Shown here piece by piece: positions 33,301 to 43,522 of a DNA stretch of 64,000 nucleotides. Below the pieces are notes generated by a model. The model saw only the letters and a program-made list of their open reading frames with translations. It did not search any database and was not told where the DNA came from. The stretch comes from Micromonospora sp. DSM 45708 (lineage in GTDB: Bacteria; Actinomycetota; Actinomycetes; Mycobacteriales; Micromonosporaceae): positions 4,278,001-4,342,000 of the forward strand of contig NZ_CP154796.1 in NCBI RefSeq assembly GCF_039566955.1. Reading direction: 5' to 3'. Made by a program: the position numbers and the translations under genes. Numbering within the stretch: the stretch's first letter is position 1; each line of letters begins with the position of its first letter.

Positions 33301-34350
33301 GGGGTGACCGTGCCGCCGGACGCGTGGGACGTGGGCAAGCTGCCGCCGCACCTGCGGGTCACGTTCCGGGTGCTCGGCGACGACGACGAACCGGTCGCCG
33401 AGGGCAAGGACCTGCCGGCGCTGCAACGCCGGCTCCGCCAGGAGGTACGCCAGGTCGTCGCCGCCGCCGCGCCGGACGTGGCCCGCAGCGGGCTCACCGA
33501 ATGGTCGATCGGCGGCCTGCCCCGCACCATCGAGCAGGTGCGCGCCGGGTTCGCGGTGACCGCGTACCCGGCGCTGGTGGACGAGGGCGCGACCGTCGGG
33601 GTGAAGGTGTTCGACTCCGCCGGCGAGCAGGAGGCCGCGCACTGGGCCGGCACCCGCCGGTTGCTCCGGCTGACGCTGCCGTCGCCGGCGCGGTTCCTCC
33701 AGGGTCGGCTGAGCAACGAGGCGAAGCTGGCGCTGTCCCGCAACCCGCACGGCGGGGTGCCGGCGCTGATCGAGGACGCCACCGGCGCCGCCATCGACAA
33801 GCTGATGGCGGACGCGGGCGGTCCGGCCTGGGACGCCGACGGCTTCGCCGCGCTGCGCGAGCGGGTCCGCGCCGACCTGGTCGACACCGTGGTCGAGGTG
33901 ATGGCCCGGGCCCGGCAGGTGCTGGCTGCCTCGTACGCGGTGGAGCAGCGGCTCGGCGCCACCCGCAACCTGGCCGTGGTGGCCGCCCTCGCCGACATCC
34001 GCGCCCAGCTCACCGGTTTGGTGCACGCCGGCTTCCTCACCGAGGCCGGCTACGCCCGCCTGCCCGACCTGCTGCGCTACCTGACCGCGATCGAGCGCCG
34101 GCTGGACCGGCTGCCCGGCAATCCGCAGCGGGACAAACAGCAGCAGGACCGCATCGCCGTGGTGCAGAAGGAGTACCAGGACATGCTGGCCGCGCTGCCG
34201 CCGGCCCGGCGTGGCTCGACAGCGGCCCGCCAGATCCGCTGGATGATCGAGGAGCTGCGGGTGAACGTGTTCGCCCAGGCCCTCGGCACCCCGTACCCCG
34301 TCTCCGAACAACGCATCTACCGCGCCATGGACGACGCCGAGGCCCGCTGA
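30355..34350 (+). CDS. hrpA: ATP-dependent RNA helicase HrpA
   Basis: A 1331-residue DEAH-box helicase. Walker A GETGSGKT is at 104-111, the DEAH box in IIDEAHERSLNIDF, SAT in VIITSATIETDRF, and motif VI in QRKGRCGRTSDG. The helicase-associated and OB-fold domains follow, then the long HrpA-specific DUF3418 region from about residue 680 to the end. Full length compared with the Escherichia coli protein (~1300). It acts on structured mRNA and stalled ribosomes. ATG 30355 lies 10 nt after TATCCT (30339-30344), probably near-leaderless; the longer upstream frame overlaps the deaminase gene. Confidence 0.94.
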   Translation: MQNPAVPAVPETTRDLHRRLGPLMFRDQRRLQRRLDGARKLRDPQRREAALAEIGAEVARAEARLAARRAAVPTITYPAQLPVSERRDDIADAIRDHQVVIVAGETGSGKTTQLPKICLELGRGVTGLIGHTQPRRLAARTVADRIAEELGTELGGVVGYKVRFSDQVGENSLVKLMTDGILLAELQTDRMLRQYDTLIIDEAHERSLNIDFILGYLRQLLPRRPDLKVIITSATIETDRFAKHFADADGNPAPVVEVSGRTYPVEVRYRPLVEVTEADEEDEADEENVRDQIQAIGDAVEELAAEGPGDILVFLSGEREIRDTADALGKLVQQKRSLLGTEILPLYARLSTAEQHRVFAPHAGRRVVLATNVAETSLTVPGIKYVVDPGTARISRYSSRLKVQRLPIEPVSQASANQRKGRCGRTSDGICIRLYDESDFDSRPEFTDPEILRTNLASVILQMTAIGLGDVAAFPFIDPPDRRNVADGVNLLHELGALDPAEADPAKRLTALGRRLAQLPVDPRLARMVIEGERNGCATEVVVIAAALSIQDPRERPADKQAQADQAHARFADKESDFVAYLNLWRHLREKQRELSSSAFRRMCKAEHLNYLRVREWQDIVSQVRQVLRTSDKGDGRRGAGADLPDEIDTPKVHQSLLPGLLSHLGLKDAQKHEYLGARGAKFVIFPGSALFRKPPRWVMAAELVETSRLFGRVAGRVEPEWVEPLAQHLVKRSYSEPHWEKKQAAVMAYEKVTLYGIPLVTSRKVNFGRIDPALSRELFIRHALVEGDWQTHHQFWRDNQKLLTEVEELENRARRRDILVDDETIFAFYDQRIPAEVVSGRHFDTWWKKTRREQPDLLTFTRELLVNAGRGGVDEEDYPDEWRADGVTLPLTYTFDPTAPTDGVTVDIPLPLLNQVPAESFDWQVPGLREELVVALIRSLPKPVRRNFVPVPDYARAALAAITPGEEPLLAALTRQLRRMTGVTVPPDAWDVGKLPPHLRVTFRVLGDDDEPVAEGKDLPALQRRLRQEVRQVVAAAAPDVARSGLTEWSIGGLPRTIEQVRAGFAVTAYPALVDEGATVGVKVFDSAGEQEAAHWAGTRRLLRLTLPSPARFLQGRLSNEAKLALSRNPHGGVPALIEDATGAAIDKLMADAGGPAWDADGFAALRERVRADLVDTVVEVMARARQVLAASYAVEQRLGATRNLAVVAALADIRAQLTGLVHAGFLTEAGYARLPDLLRYLTAIERRLDRLPGNPQRDKQQQDRIAVVQKEYQDMLAALPPARRGSTAARQIRWMIEELRVNVFAQALGTPYPVSEQRIYRAMDDAEAR

Positions 34351-34373
34351 CCCCTCCCCGCCCTCCCCGCCCC

Positions 34374-34446
34374 GTCGATCTTGCACTTGGTGCCCCCGAA
34401 CCGGGGCATTCGCACCATTTGCCGGGGCGACAAGTGCAAGATCAAC
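34374..34446. repeat. REP-like palindrome between convergent genes
   Basis: Perfect 13-bp arms GATCTTGCACTTG (34377-34389) and CAAGTGCAAGATC (34431-34443), enclosing a CCCCGAACCGGGG hairpin and TTTGCCGGGGCGA. The right arm matches the element at 26642-26727. It lies between the ends of hrpA and the FBP-domain gene and may terminate both. Confidence 0.78.
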
Positions 34447-34463
34447 GGGGGCGGGGGCGGGGG

Positions 34464-34955
34464 TCAGGTGGTGACGCGGGTTATGAAGGCGGTGAGGTGT
34501 GCGAGGGTGCGGTCGATCTTCTGCTCCAGGGTCAGGGACTCGGGTAGGCGGGCGCCGGGGCCGGCGTCCTTGCGACCGCGCAGGTACAGCGAGCAGGCGA
34601 GGTCGTCGCAGAGGTAGACGCCGACCGAGTTGCCCTGCTGGCCGGCCTTGCCCGCCTTGCGCGCGACCATCAGGCTGACGCCGCCGGCCGGATTGGTCAG
34701 GCACACCGAGCACATGTTGCGGCGCCGCTGCCGGGGCTCGGGGCTGGGGCGGCGCAGGGCCAGGCCGGTCGGGCGGCCGTCCACGGTGGCGACGAGATAG
34801 GCCCGGTCGGGTGCCTGGGGATCTCGCCAGCCGAGGTAGTCGAGGTCGGCCCACGGGCGGGCGTCGAGGTCGCGCGGCACGTGCATCCGCTTCGCCTCGC
34901 CCTTGGTGCAGTTCACGAAGGCGGCGCGGATCTCGGATTCGGTCAACGGGGTCAT
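34464..34955 (-). CDS. FBP-domain (EF-G-binding, FusB-like) zinc protein
   Basis: A 163-residue protein of the FBP family, related to the C-terminal zinc domain of FusB/Fbp proteins that bind elongation factor G. The four zinc Cys are in MCSVCLTN and VYLCDDLACSLYL. The N-terminal part (MTPLTESEIRAAFVNCTKGEAKRM) is the usual start. By analogy it may rescue EF-G on the ribosome; fusidic-acid protection is not implied. A TACCCT hexamer ends 7 nt before the ATG on this strand (complement 34963-34968), so leaderless. Divergent from the TetR gene across a shared palindrome. Confidence 0.82.
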   Translation of the reverse strand: MTPLTESEIRAAFVNCTKGEAKRMHVPRDLDARPWADLDYLGWRDPQAPDRAYLVATVDGRPTGLALRRPSPEPRQRRRNMCSVCLTNPAGGVSLMVARKAGKAGQQGNSVGVYLCDDLACSLYLRGRKDAGPGARLPESLTLEQKIDRTLAHLTAFITRVTT

Positions 34956-34973
34956 AGAACCGAGGGTAATTTT

Positions 34974-34988
34974 CCTAAAGGTATTAGG
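34974..34988. promoter_or_regulatory. Operator between the FBP and TetR genes
   Basis: CCTAAAGGTATTAGG, a perfect 5-bp inverted repeat (CCTAA/TTAGG) around a 5-nt centre. It lies 7 nt upstream of a CATAAT hexamer (34995-35000) that can serve as the TetR gene -10, and just upstream of the FBP gene -10, so a bound repressor would block both promoters. Confidence 0.6.
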
Positions 34989-35022
34989 CAAAGGCATAAT
35001 GAGTCTAGGTGAGAGGAGACTC

Positions 35023-35601
35023 ATGGCACGTGCGGGACTCAATCGGGGGCGCCTGCTCCAGGCCGGGGCGGAGCTGGCCGACGAGGCCGGCTTCGACCAG
35101 GTGACCGTCTCGGCGCTGGCCAGACGGTTCGACGTCACGGTCGCCAGCCTCTACTCGCACGTCCGCAACTCCCAGGACCTGCGGACCGGGATCGCGCTGC
35201 TCGCGCTCGGCGAACTCGCCGACCGCGCCGCCGACGCGCTCGCCGGGCGGGCCGGCAAGGACGCGCTGACCGCCTTCGCGAACGCCTACCGCGACTACGC
35301 CCACGAGCACCCGGGCCGCTGGGCGGCGGCCCAGTCACGGCTCGATCCAGCGACCGCCGCCGGCAGCGCCGGCGTCCGGCACGCCCAGATGATGCGGGCG
35401 ATCCTGCGCGGCTACCACCTGCCCGAGCCGGACCAGACGCACGCCGTCCGCCTGCTCGGCAGCGTCTTCCAGGGCTTCGTCGGGCTGGAGATGGGGGGCG
35501 GCTTCGACCACAGCCCGCCGGCTCCGCCGGAGAGCTGGGCGCGGCTCCTGGACGCCGTCGACGCCCTGCTGCGCACCTGGCCCACGGCCGCCGCCACCTA
35601 G
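35023..35601 (+). CDS. TetR-family transcriptional regulator
   Basis: A 192-residue repressor. The HTH is in the first 50 residues: LLQAGAELADEAGFDQVTVSALARRFDVTVASLYSHVRNSQDLRTG. The ligand domain resembles the WHG (TetR_C_13) type, with AHEHPGRWAAAQSRLDP and LLGSVFQGFVGLEMGGGF. GAGAGGAG precedes the ATG, and the palindrome CCTAAAGGTATTAGG 35-49 nt upstream is the likely operator, shared with the divergent FBP gene. Its stop TAG overlaps the stop of the convergent lysR gene (CTAG, 35598-35601). Confidence 0.9.
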   Translation: MARAGLNRGRLLQAGAELADEAGFDQVTVSALARRFDVTVASLYSHVRNSQDLRTGIALLALGELADRAADALAGRAGKDALTAFANAYRDYAHEHPGRWAAAQSRLDPATAAGSAGVRHAQMMRAILRGYHLPEPDQTHAVRLLGSVFQGFVGLEMGGGFDHSPPAPPESWARLLDAVDALLRTWPTAAAT

Positions 35602-36530
35602 GCCAACGGCTCCACCCCGGGCGGCAGGTGGTCGCCGTCGGTGGCGTCGTGCACGTACTCCAGGAGGATGCGGCGCAGCTCGCGGCCGGCGTGGGTGGGC
35701 ACCACGTCCCGGCGGCGGGCCACCGCGATGGTGCGTCGCACGCCGGGCGGCGCGAGCCGGGTGACCCGGATGCCGGGCCGGCGGGCCACCACGATGCCGG
35801 GCACCAGCGCGACGCCGAGCCCGGCCTCGACGAAGCTGAGCACGGCGTCCATCTCCCCGCCGTCCACCGACAGGGTCGGCTCGAAGCCGGCCGCCCGGCA
35901 GGCCTGGAGCGTGGCGTCGCGCAGGTCGTAGCCCTCGCGGAACATGACGAGGGGCTGGTCCCGCAGGTCGGTGATGCGCAGCTCGCCGCCGGCCGAGACG
36001 CCCGGCAGCGGGTCGACCGACGCGACCACCAGGCTCTCCCGCAGGATCGGGTCGACGCGCAGCCCCGGATCCGCGCCACCGGAGGGCATGATGACCAGCG
36101 CGAGGTCGAGGTCGCCGCGGAGCATGTCGCGGACGAGATCCTGCGAGCCGCCCTCCTCCACACGCAGGTCGACGGTGGGATGGGCGTCGCGGAACCGGCG
36201 CAGCACCGGCGGCGCCAGCGAGGTGGCCAGGCTGGGCGTGGCCCCGAGCCGGACCCGCCCCCGGCGCAGCCCGACCAGCTCCTGCACCTCGCGGGTCGCG
36301 GTGTCCACGTCGGCGAGGATCCGCTTGGCCAGCGGCAGCAGCACCTCGCCGGCCGTGGTGAGCGTGATGTTGCCCCTTACCCGCTCGAAGAGCGACGCCC
36401 CGAGGTCGGCCTCCAGTGCGTGAATTTGCTTACTCAACGAGGGCTGCGTTATGCCGACGACGTCGGCCGCCTGGGTGAAATGTCGTACTTCTGCGACCGC
36501 GACGAAGTACCGGAGCTGATGGAGCTGCAT
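35598..36530 (-). CDS. LysR-family transcriptional regulator
   Basis: A 310-residue LTTR with a classic N-terminal HTH: MQLHQLRYFVAVAEVRHFTQAADVVGITQPSLSKQIHALEADLGASLFER. A linker helix and a periplasmic-binding-like effector domain (RVRLGATPSLATSLAPPVLRRF) follow. The ATG is 6 nt after a TAGGCT hexamer on this strand (complement 36537-36542), so leaderless. It is divergent from sdhCAB, 77 nt away, with a palindrome over its own -10, and is a likely regulator of the succinate dehydrogenase operon. Confidence 0.9.
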   Translation of the reverse strand: MQLHQLRYFVAVAEVRHFTQAADVVGITQPSLSKQIHALEADLGASLFERVRGNITLTTAGEVLLPLAKRILADVDTATREVQELVGLRRGRVRLGATPSLATSLAPPVLRRFRDAHPTVDLRVEEGGSQDLVRDMLRGDLDLALVIMPSGGADPGLRVDPILRESLVVASVDPLPGVSAGGELRITDLRDQPLVMFREGYDLRDATLQACRAAGFEPTLSVDGGEMDAVLSFVEAGLGVALVPGIVVARRPGIRVTRLAPPGVRRTIAVARRRDVVPTHAGRELRRILLEYVHDATDGDHLPPGVEPLA

Positions 36531-36534
36531 CTAC

Positions 36535-36549
36535 ATAGCCTACGGCTAT
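36535..36549. promoter_or_regulatory. LysR-type binding palindrome
   Basis: ATAGCC (36535-36540), TAC, GGCTAT (36544-36549): a perfect inverted repeat fitting the T-N11-A form of LysR sites. It covers the lysR -10 (complement of TAGGCT), which suits autorepression, and is 22 nt upstream of the sdhC -35. Confidence 0.55.
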
Positions 36550-36570
36550 CAAGACTGCGATTTTGATGCA

Positions 36571-36600
36571 TTGGACGCCTGATTGAACTGCTCCTAGCGT
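36571..36600 (+). promoter_or_regulatory. sdhCAB promoter (leaderless)
   Basis: TTGGAC (36571-36576), an 18-nt spacer and TAGCGT (36595-36600). The GTG start of sdhC lies 7 nt downstream, at about the expected transcription start, so the mRNA is probably leaderless. Confidence 0.6.
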
Positions 36601-36607
36601 CGGTCGT

Positions 36608-37297
36608 GTGGTAATCACGAAAACTCGGTCGCCCATCCGCTCCAACGTCGGCCTCAAGGCCGTCATGGCGGTGACGGGCATCCTCCTGGTGCTGTTCCTG
36701 ATCGTGCACATGCTCGGGAACCTGAAGATCTTCACGGGCGAGACGTCGTTCGACCACTACGCGCACTGGCTGCGGGACCTCGGCACGCCGCTGCTGCCCA
36801 CCACCTGGTACCTGTGGATCCAGCGCACCGTCCTCACCGTGGCGGTGCTGGCCCACATCGGCGCGGCCACCGTGCTCGCGATGCGCGCCCGGGCCGCCCG
36901 CCCGGTGGCGTACGCGCACCGACGGAAGATCCACGTGAACTACGCGGCCCGCACCATGCGCTGGGGTGGTGTGATCATCCTGCTCTTCGTGATCTACCAC
37001 ATCCTGGACCTGACCACCGGTCACCTGAACCCGCAGGGCGACCCGGCCAACCCGTACGGCAACGTGGTCGCCGACTTCGCCCCGGAGCGCTGGTACGTCA
37101 CCCTCTTCTACGCGCTGGCCATCGTGACCCTCGGCTTCCACCTGCGGCACGGCGCGTTCAGCGCGTTCCGCAGCCTCGGCCAGCAGACGCCACGGGGTGA
37201 GCGCCGGGCCCGTACCGCCGCGCTCGTCTTCGCCGTCGTGCTCTGCGCCGGTTACCTGGTGGTCCCGTTCGCCGTACTCACCGGATTGGTGGCCTGA
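36608..37297 (+). CDS. sdhC: Succinate dehydrogenase cytochrome b subunit
   Basis: A 229-residue membrane anchor with five hydrophobic helices: [78 protein letters not shown] and [19 protein letters not shown]. Conserved His residues in the helices should bind two haems b. A single five-helix anchor with no sdhD is the arrangement of the two-haem SDH/fumarate reductase of Bacillus and many actinobacteria. sdhA starts 2 nt after its stop. Confidence 0.92.
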   Translation: MVITKTRSPIRSNVGLKAVMAVTGILLVLFLIVHMLGNLKIFTGETSFDHYAHWLRDLGTPLLPTTWYLWIQRTVLTVAVLAHIGAATVLAMRARAARPVAYAHRRKIHVNYAARTMRWGGVIILLFVIYHILDLTTGHLNPQGDPANPYGNVVADFAPERWYVTLFYALAIVTLGFHLRHGAFSAFRSLGQQTPRGERRARTAALVFAVVLCAGYLVVPFAVLTGLVA

Positions 37298-37298
37298 C

Positions 37299-39229
<1,931 letters not shown>

Positions 39230-39233
<4 letters not shown>

Positions 39234-39991
39234 ACCTGACCCTGCGCATCTGGCGCCAGACGGGCCCCGAGGACAAGGGTCGGATGGTGACCTACCCGGT
39301 GCCGGACGTGTCCCCGGACATGTCCTTCCTGGAGATGCTCGACGTGCTCAACGAGCGGCTGATCCTCGACGGCGAGGAGCCGGTCGCGTTCGACCACGAC
39401 TGCCGTGAGGGCATCTGCGGCATGTGCAGCCTCATGATCAACGGTGAGGCGCACGGCCCGCAGCGCGGCACCACCGCCTGCCAGCTGCACATGCGGCAGT
39501 TCTCCGACGGCGACACGATCGACATCGAGCCCTGGCGGGCCCGGGCCTTCCCGGTCATCAAGGACCTGGTGGTGAACCGGAACGCGTTCGACAAGATCAT
39601 CGCTGCCGGTGGCTACGTCACCGCGCCGACCGGCAGCGCCCCGGAGGCGCACTCCACCCCGGTGGCGAAGGACGACGCCGACGCCGCGTTCTCCTCGGCC
39701 GCCTGCATCGGCTGCGGCGCCTGCGTCGCGGCCTGCCCGAACGGCTCCGGCATGCTGTTCACCGCCGCCAAGATCACCCAGCTCTCGCTGCTGCCCCAGG
39801 GTCAGCCCGAGCGCTACACCCGGGTGATCGGCATGGTGGACGCGCACGACGAGGCCGGCTTCGGCGGCTGCACCAACATCGGCGAGTGCGCGTCGGCCTG
39901 CCCGAAGGGCATCCCGCTCAACACCATCGGCCGCCTCAACCGCGACTACCTCAAGGCGACCACGAAGCGGGCCGGCACCCCCGGCTCCTGA
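39230..39991 (+). CDS. sdhB: Succinate dehydrogenase iron-sulfur subunit
   Basis: A 253-residue subunit carrying three clusters. The [2Fe-2S] ligands are in [15 protein letters not shown] with the fourth Cys in GTTACQLHM. The C-terminal ligands for the [4Fe-4S] and [3Fe-4S] clusters are in [15 protein letters not shown] and [17 protein letters not shown]. It passes electrons from SdhA to the haems of SdhC. GTG 39230 overlaps the sdhA stop, so the operon is tightly coupled. A GC-rich hairpin follows. Confidence 0.94.
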
Positions 39992-40004
39992 CCCGACGTG
40001 CCAC

Positions 40005-40040
40005 CCGACCGCCGCGCTCCCCGAGGGGCGCGGCGGTCGG
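40005..40040 (+). terminator. Hairpin terminator after sdhB
   Basis: A 13-bp perfect stem (40005-40017 with 40028-40040; CCGACCGCCGCGC and its complement) around a short C/G-rich loop, 14 nt after the sdhB stop. No T-run follows, as is usual in this high-GC DNA. Confidence 0.65.
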
Positions 40041-40143
40041 CGTCTCCGCGTCCCGGGCTACCGGCCCTGCCCGGCCGCGCCGGTTCAAGTCACTCTGCGC
40101 GGGTAGCAGTCCCACGGACGGCACCGAGGAGGGACATTCAGGC

Positions 40144-41328
40144 ATGAAGGCACTGACCTGGCAAGGCAAGCGTGACGTCCGCGTCGAGGACGTCCCGGAC
40201 CCCCGGATCGAGGAGCCGACCGACGCGATCGTCCGGATCACCTCGACCGCCATCTGCGGTTCCGACCTGCACCTGTACGAGGTGCTCGGGCCGTACCTGA
40301 AGCCCGGCGACATCCTCGGCCACGAGCCGATGGGCATCGTCGAGGAGGTCGGCTCCGGGGTGACCCGGCTGAAGAAGGGCGACCGGGTGGTCGTCCCGTT
40401 CAACATCTCCTGCGGGCACTGCTGGATGTGCGAGCGGCAGCTCTACGCCCAGTGCGAGACGACCCAGGTGACGGCCGAGGGCAAGGGCGCGTCGCTGTTC
40501 GGCTACACCTCGCTCTACGGCTCGGTCCCGGGCGGCCAGGCCGAGTACCTGCGCGTGCCGCAGGCCCAGTTCGGCCCGATCAAGATCCCCGACACCGGGC
40601 CGGATGAGCGTTGGCTCTACCTCTCCGACATCCTGCCCACCGCCTGGCAGGCCGTGAAGTACGCGGACACCCCGCCCGGCGGCACGCTGGCCGTGTTCGG
40701 CCTCGGCCCGGTCGGCCAGTTCTCCGCCCGGATCGGCCGGCACCTCGGCGCCGGTCGGGTGATCGGCCTGGACCTGGTGCCGGAGCGGCTGAAGATGGCC
40801 CGCCGGCACGGCATCGAGGTGCTCGACGTCACCGAGCTCGACGACGTGCCCGGCGCGCTCATCGACCTGGTCGACGGACGCGGCCCGGACGCGGTGATCG
40901 ACGCGGTCGGCATGGAGGCGCACGGCGCGCCGCTGGGCAAGATCGCGCAGACCGCCGCCGGGCTGCTCCCGAACAAGCTGGCCCAGACCATGACCGACAA
41001 GGCGGGCGTGGACCGGCTGGTGGTGCTGCACGCCGCGCTCAAGGCGGTCCGGCGCGGCGGCACCGTCTCGATCTCCGGGGTGTACGGCGGTGAGCAGGAC
41101 CCGATGCCGCTGATGGAGATGTTCGACCGGGGCATCCAGTTGCGGATGGGCCAGTGCCACGTGCGCCGCTGGGTCGACGAGATCATTCCGCTGCTGGAGG
41201 GCGACGACGACCCGCTGGGCGTCGAGGACCTGCGTACCCACCGGCTGCCGCTGGCGCAGGCGCCGCAGGCGTACGAGATGTTCCAGAAGAAGGCGGACGG
41301 CTGCGTCAAGGTCGTGCTCGCACCGTGA
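40144..41328 (+). CDS. Zinc-dependent alcohol/formaldehyde-type dehydrogenase
   Basis: A 394-residue MDR enzyme. The catalytic zinc site is Cys in TAICGSDLHLYE and GHEPMGIVEEVG; the structural zinc Cys are in NISCGHCWMCERQLYAQCE. NAD binding is by VFGLGPVGQFSARIGRHLGAGRVIGLDL. Length and the ICGSDLH form resemble glutathione-independent formaldehyde dehydrogenases, but the substrate is open. GAGGAGGG precedes the ATG. The SDR gene starts at a GTG inside its stop (GTGA), so the two are coupled. Confidence 0.86.
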   Translation: MKALTWQGKRDVRVEDVPDPRIEEPTDAIVRITSTAICGSDLHLYEVLGPYLKPGDILGHEPMGIVEEVGSGVTRLKKGDRVVVPFNISCGHCWMCERQLYAQCETTQVTAEGKGASLFGYTSLYGSVPGGQAEYLRVPQAQFGPIKIPDTGPDERWLYLSDILPTAWQAVKYADTPPGGTLAVFGLGPVGQFSARIGRHLGAGRVIGLDLVPERLKMARRHGIEVLDVTELDDVPGALIDLVDGRGPDAVIDAVGMEAHGAPLGKIAQTAAGLLPNKLAQTMTDKAGVDRLVVLHAALKAVRRGGTVSISGVYGGEQDPMPLMEMFDRGIQLRMGQCHVRRWVDEIIPLLEGDDDPLGVEDLRTHRLPLAQAPQAYEMFQKKADGCVKVVLAP

Positions 41329-42272
41329 CCCGGACGGTGGTCGTCACCGGCGCGACCAGCGGGATCGGCCGGGCGGCGGCCCGGGAGTTCGCGGGCCGCG
41401 GGGACCGGTTGGTCCTCGCGGCCCGCGCCCCCGAAACCCTCGACCAGGTACGCCGGGAGTGCGCCGACGCCGGCGCCGCCGACGTGCGCGCGGTGCCGAC
41501 CGACGTCACCGAGCCGGACGCGCTCGACGCGCTGGCGGCGACCGCGGTCGCCGAGTTCGGCCGCGTCGACGTCTGGGTGCACACCGCCGCCGTGATGGCG
41601 TACGGGCGCTTCGAGGAAACCCCGGCGGAGGTCTTCGAGCAGGTGGTCCGCACCGACCTGCTCGGCTCCGCCGGGGTGGCGCGGGTGGCGCTGCGGCACT
41701 TCAAGCAGGCCGGCGCGGGCACGCTGATCCTCACCGGTTCCGTGCTCGGTCACATCACCGCGCCGTACATGAGCGGGTACGTCACCAGCAAGTGGGGCCT
41801 GCACGGCCTGGTCCGGGCGTTGCAGCAGGAGTCCCGGGACCTGCCCGGGGTCGACATCTGCCTGGTCACCCCCGGCAGCGTGGACACCCCGGTCTACCAG
41901 CAGGCGGCGAACTACCTGGGACGGATCGGCCGGCCACCGCTGCCGATCACCACGCCGGAGCGGGTGGCCCGGGCCATCGCGCACTGCGCCGACAGGCCCC
42001 GCCGGGAGATCTCGGTGGGGCGGATCAACCTGGTCATGCGGGTCGGTTTCACCGCGTTGCCGGCCGTCTACGACGTCCTGGTCGGCCCGCTGATGCGGCT
42101 CGGGGGGCTCACCGGCCGGCCCGTGCCGCCGACCGAGGGCGTGGTGTTCACGCCCCATCCGGCCGGCGAGGCGGTCCGGGGCGGGTGGCTGCCCGACCTG
42201 TCGCGGGCGGTCCGGACCGTGGGCGGGGCGACCGCGGCGGTCGGGTCGGCGGTACGGCGCCGGTTGAGCTGA
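41325..42272 (+). CDS. Short-chain dehydrogenase/reductase
   Basis: A 315-residue SDR. The cofactor motif is TGATSGIGRAA; NAG is replaced by HTAAVMAYG, and the catalytic Ser/Tyr/Lys are in LTGSVLGHITAPYMSGYVTSKWGLHG (YVTSK). The C-terminal ~90 residues extend beyond a classical SDR and include a possible amphipathic membrane-contacting stretch (RVGFTALPAVYDVLVGPLM). Translated from a GTG overlapping the ADH stop, so it probably works in the same pathway. Confidence 0.85.
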   Translation: MTRTVVVTGATSGIGRAAAREFAGRGDRLVLAARAPETLDQVRRECADAGAADVRAVPTDVTEPDALDALAATAVAEFGRVDVWVHTAAVMAYGRFEETPAEVFEQVVRTDLLGSAGVARVALRHFKQAGAGTLILTGSVLGHITAPYMSGYVTSKWGLHGLVRALQQESRDLPGVDICLVTPGSVDTPVYQQAANYLGRIGRPPLPITTPERVARAIAHCADRPRREISVGRINLVMRVGFTALPAVYDVLVGPLMRLGGLTGRPVPPTEGVVFTPHPAGEAVRGGWLPDLSRAVRTVGGATAAVGSAVRRRLS

Positions 42273-42351
42273 GTCGTCCCCACGCCCGTCGTTCCACGGA
42301 TGGGCGCGGTGGTGGCTACCGTGTACTGCGGGACACGGCGGAGGGACGAAC

Positions 42352-43497
42352 ATGCGGGCACCAGCGGAGCGTGAGCCGGGCACGGCAGACGGCGGGCGGG
42401 GGTGGCGGATCGCCGGGCTGGCCGCCGTGGCCGGGCTGGCGTGGGCGGCGCGCGACGTGCCGGCCCAACTCGGTGGCCGGCTCACCGGGGCCCGGGCGGA
42501 ACGCGCCGCCCGGTCACCGAGGTTCCGCGACGGCACGTTCCACAACCCGACCGGCACGAACGCCACCATGGTCGCCGACCCGGGTCGCAACCTGGTCCGG
42601 GAGCTGATCTTCGGCAAGCAGAAGCGGCGCCCCGGCAGCGCCGTGCCGCTGCTGCGCCCGGCCGACACCGTGCCCGCCGACCCGGCCGGCGAGCTGAACG
42701 TGATCTGGTACGGCCACGCCTCCACGCTGGTGGAGATCGAGGGTCACCGGGTCCTGCTCGACCCGGTGTGGAGCGACAGGTGCTCGCCGTCGGCGCTGGT
42801 CGGCCCGCGACGCATCCACGAGCCGCCGGTCCGCCTGGACGAGCTTCCCCGGCTCGACGCCATCCTGATCTCGCACGACCACTACGACCACCTGGACATG
42901 GCGACGGTCCGGGGGCTGCTGGCCCACCAGTCCGCGCCGTTCCTGGTGCCGCTCGGCGTCGGCGCGCACCTGGACCGGTGGGGCGTGCCGGCGGACCGCA
43001 TCGTCGAGCTGGACTGGTCGGAGCGCCACCGGGTCGGCGGCGTGACGCTCACCGCCACCGCCGCGCAGCACTTCTCCGGGCGTGGGCTGCGCCGCGACGG
43101 CACGCTCTGGAGTTCCTGGGTGGTGGCCGGCGCGCGGCGGAAGGTGTTCTACACCGGCGACTCCGGCTACTTCGACGGCTACGCCGCGATCGGCGCCGAG
43201 CACGGCCCGTTCGACGTCACGCTCATGCAGATCGGCGCATACGACCGGGCCTGGCCGAACATCCACATGTTCCCGGAGGAGGCGGTCGCCGCCCACCTCG
43301 ACGTCCGTGGCGAGCTGCTGGTGCCGGTGCACTGGGGCACGTTCAACCTGGCCCTGCACGACTGGTCGGAGCCGGTGGACCGGCTCTGGGCCGAGGCGAA
43401 GGCGCGGGGCGTCCGGCTGGCGGTGCCGCGCCCCGGCGAGCGGGTCGTGGTGGACGAGCCGCCGGCGGTGGACGGCTGGTGGCAGGCAATCGCCTGA
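42352..43497 (+). CDS. MBL-fold metallo-hydrolase (NAPE-PLD/UlaG-like)
   Basis: A 381-residue protein with an N-terminal hydrophobic segment ([17 protein letters not shown], about 18-34) that may anchor it. The metallo-beta-lactamase domain has YGHAS, the zinc site [19 protein letters not shown] and the final [15 protein letters not shown]. This form resembles N-acyl-phosphatidylethanolamine phospholipase D-like and UlaG-like hydrolases. Substrate unknown. GGAGGG precedes the ATG. Converges with dgt across a hairpin. Confidence 0.86.
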   Translation: MRAPAEREPGTADGGRGWRIAGLAAVAGLAWAARDVPAQLGGRLTGARAERAARSPRFRDGTFHNPTGTNATMVADPGRNLVRELIFGKQKRRPGSAVPLLRPADTVPADPAGELNVIWYGHASTLVEIEGHRVLLDPVWSDRCSPSALVGPRRIHEPPVRLDELPRLDAILISHDHYDHLDMATVRGLLAHQSAPFLVPLGVGAHLDRWGVPADRIVELDWSERHRVGGVTLTATAAQHFSGRGLRRDGTLWSSWVVAGARRKVFYTGDSGYFDGYAAIGAEHGPFDVTLMQIGAYDRAWPNIHMFPEEAVAAHLDVRGELLVPVHWGTFNLALHDWSEPVDRLWAEAKARGVRLAVPRPGERVVVDEPPAVDGWWQAIA

Positions 43498-43506
43498 GCC
43501 GCGGAG

Positions 43507-43522
43507 GTCGCCCCGGGGCGAC
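43507..43522. terminator. Palindrome between the MBL and dgt genes
   Basis: GTCGCCCCGGGGCGAC is a perfect 16-bp palindrome in the 25-nt gap between the two convergent stops, and a likely bidirectional terminator. Confidence 0.55.
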
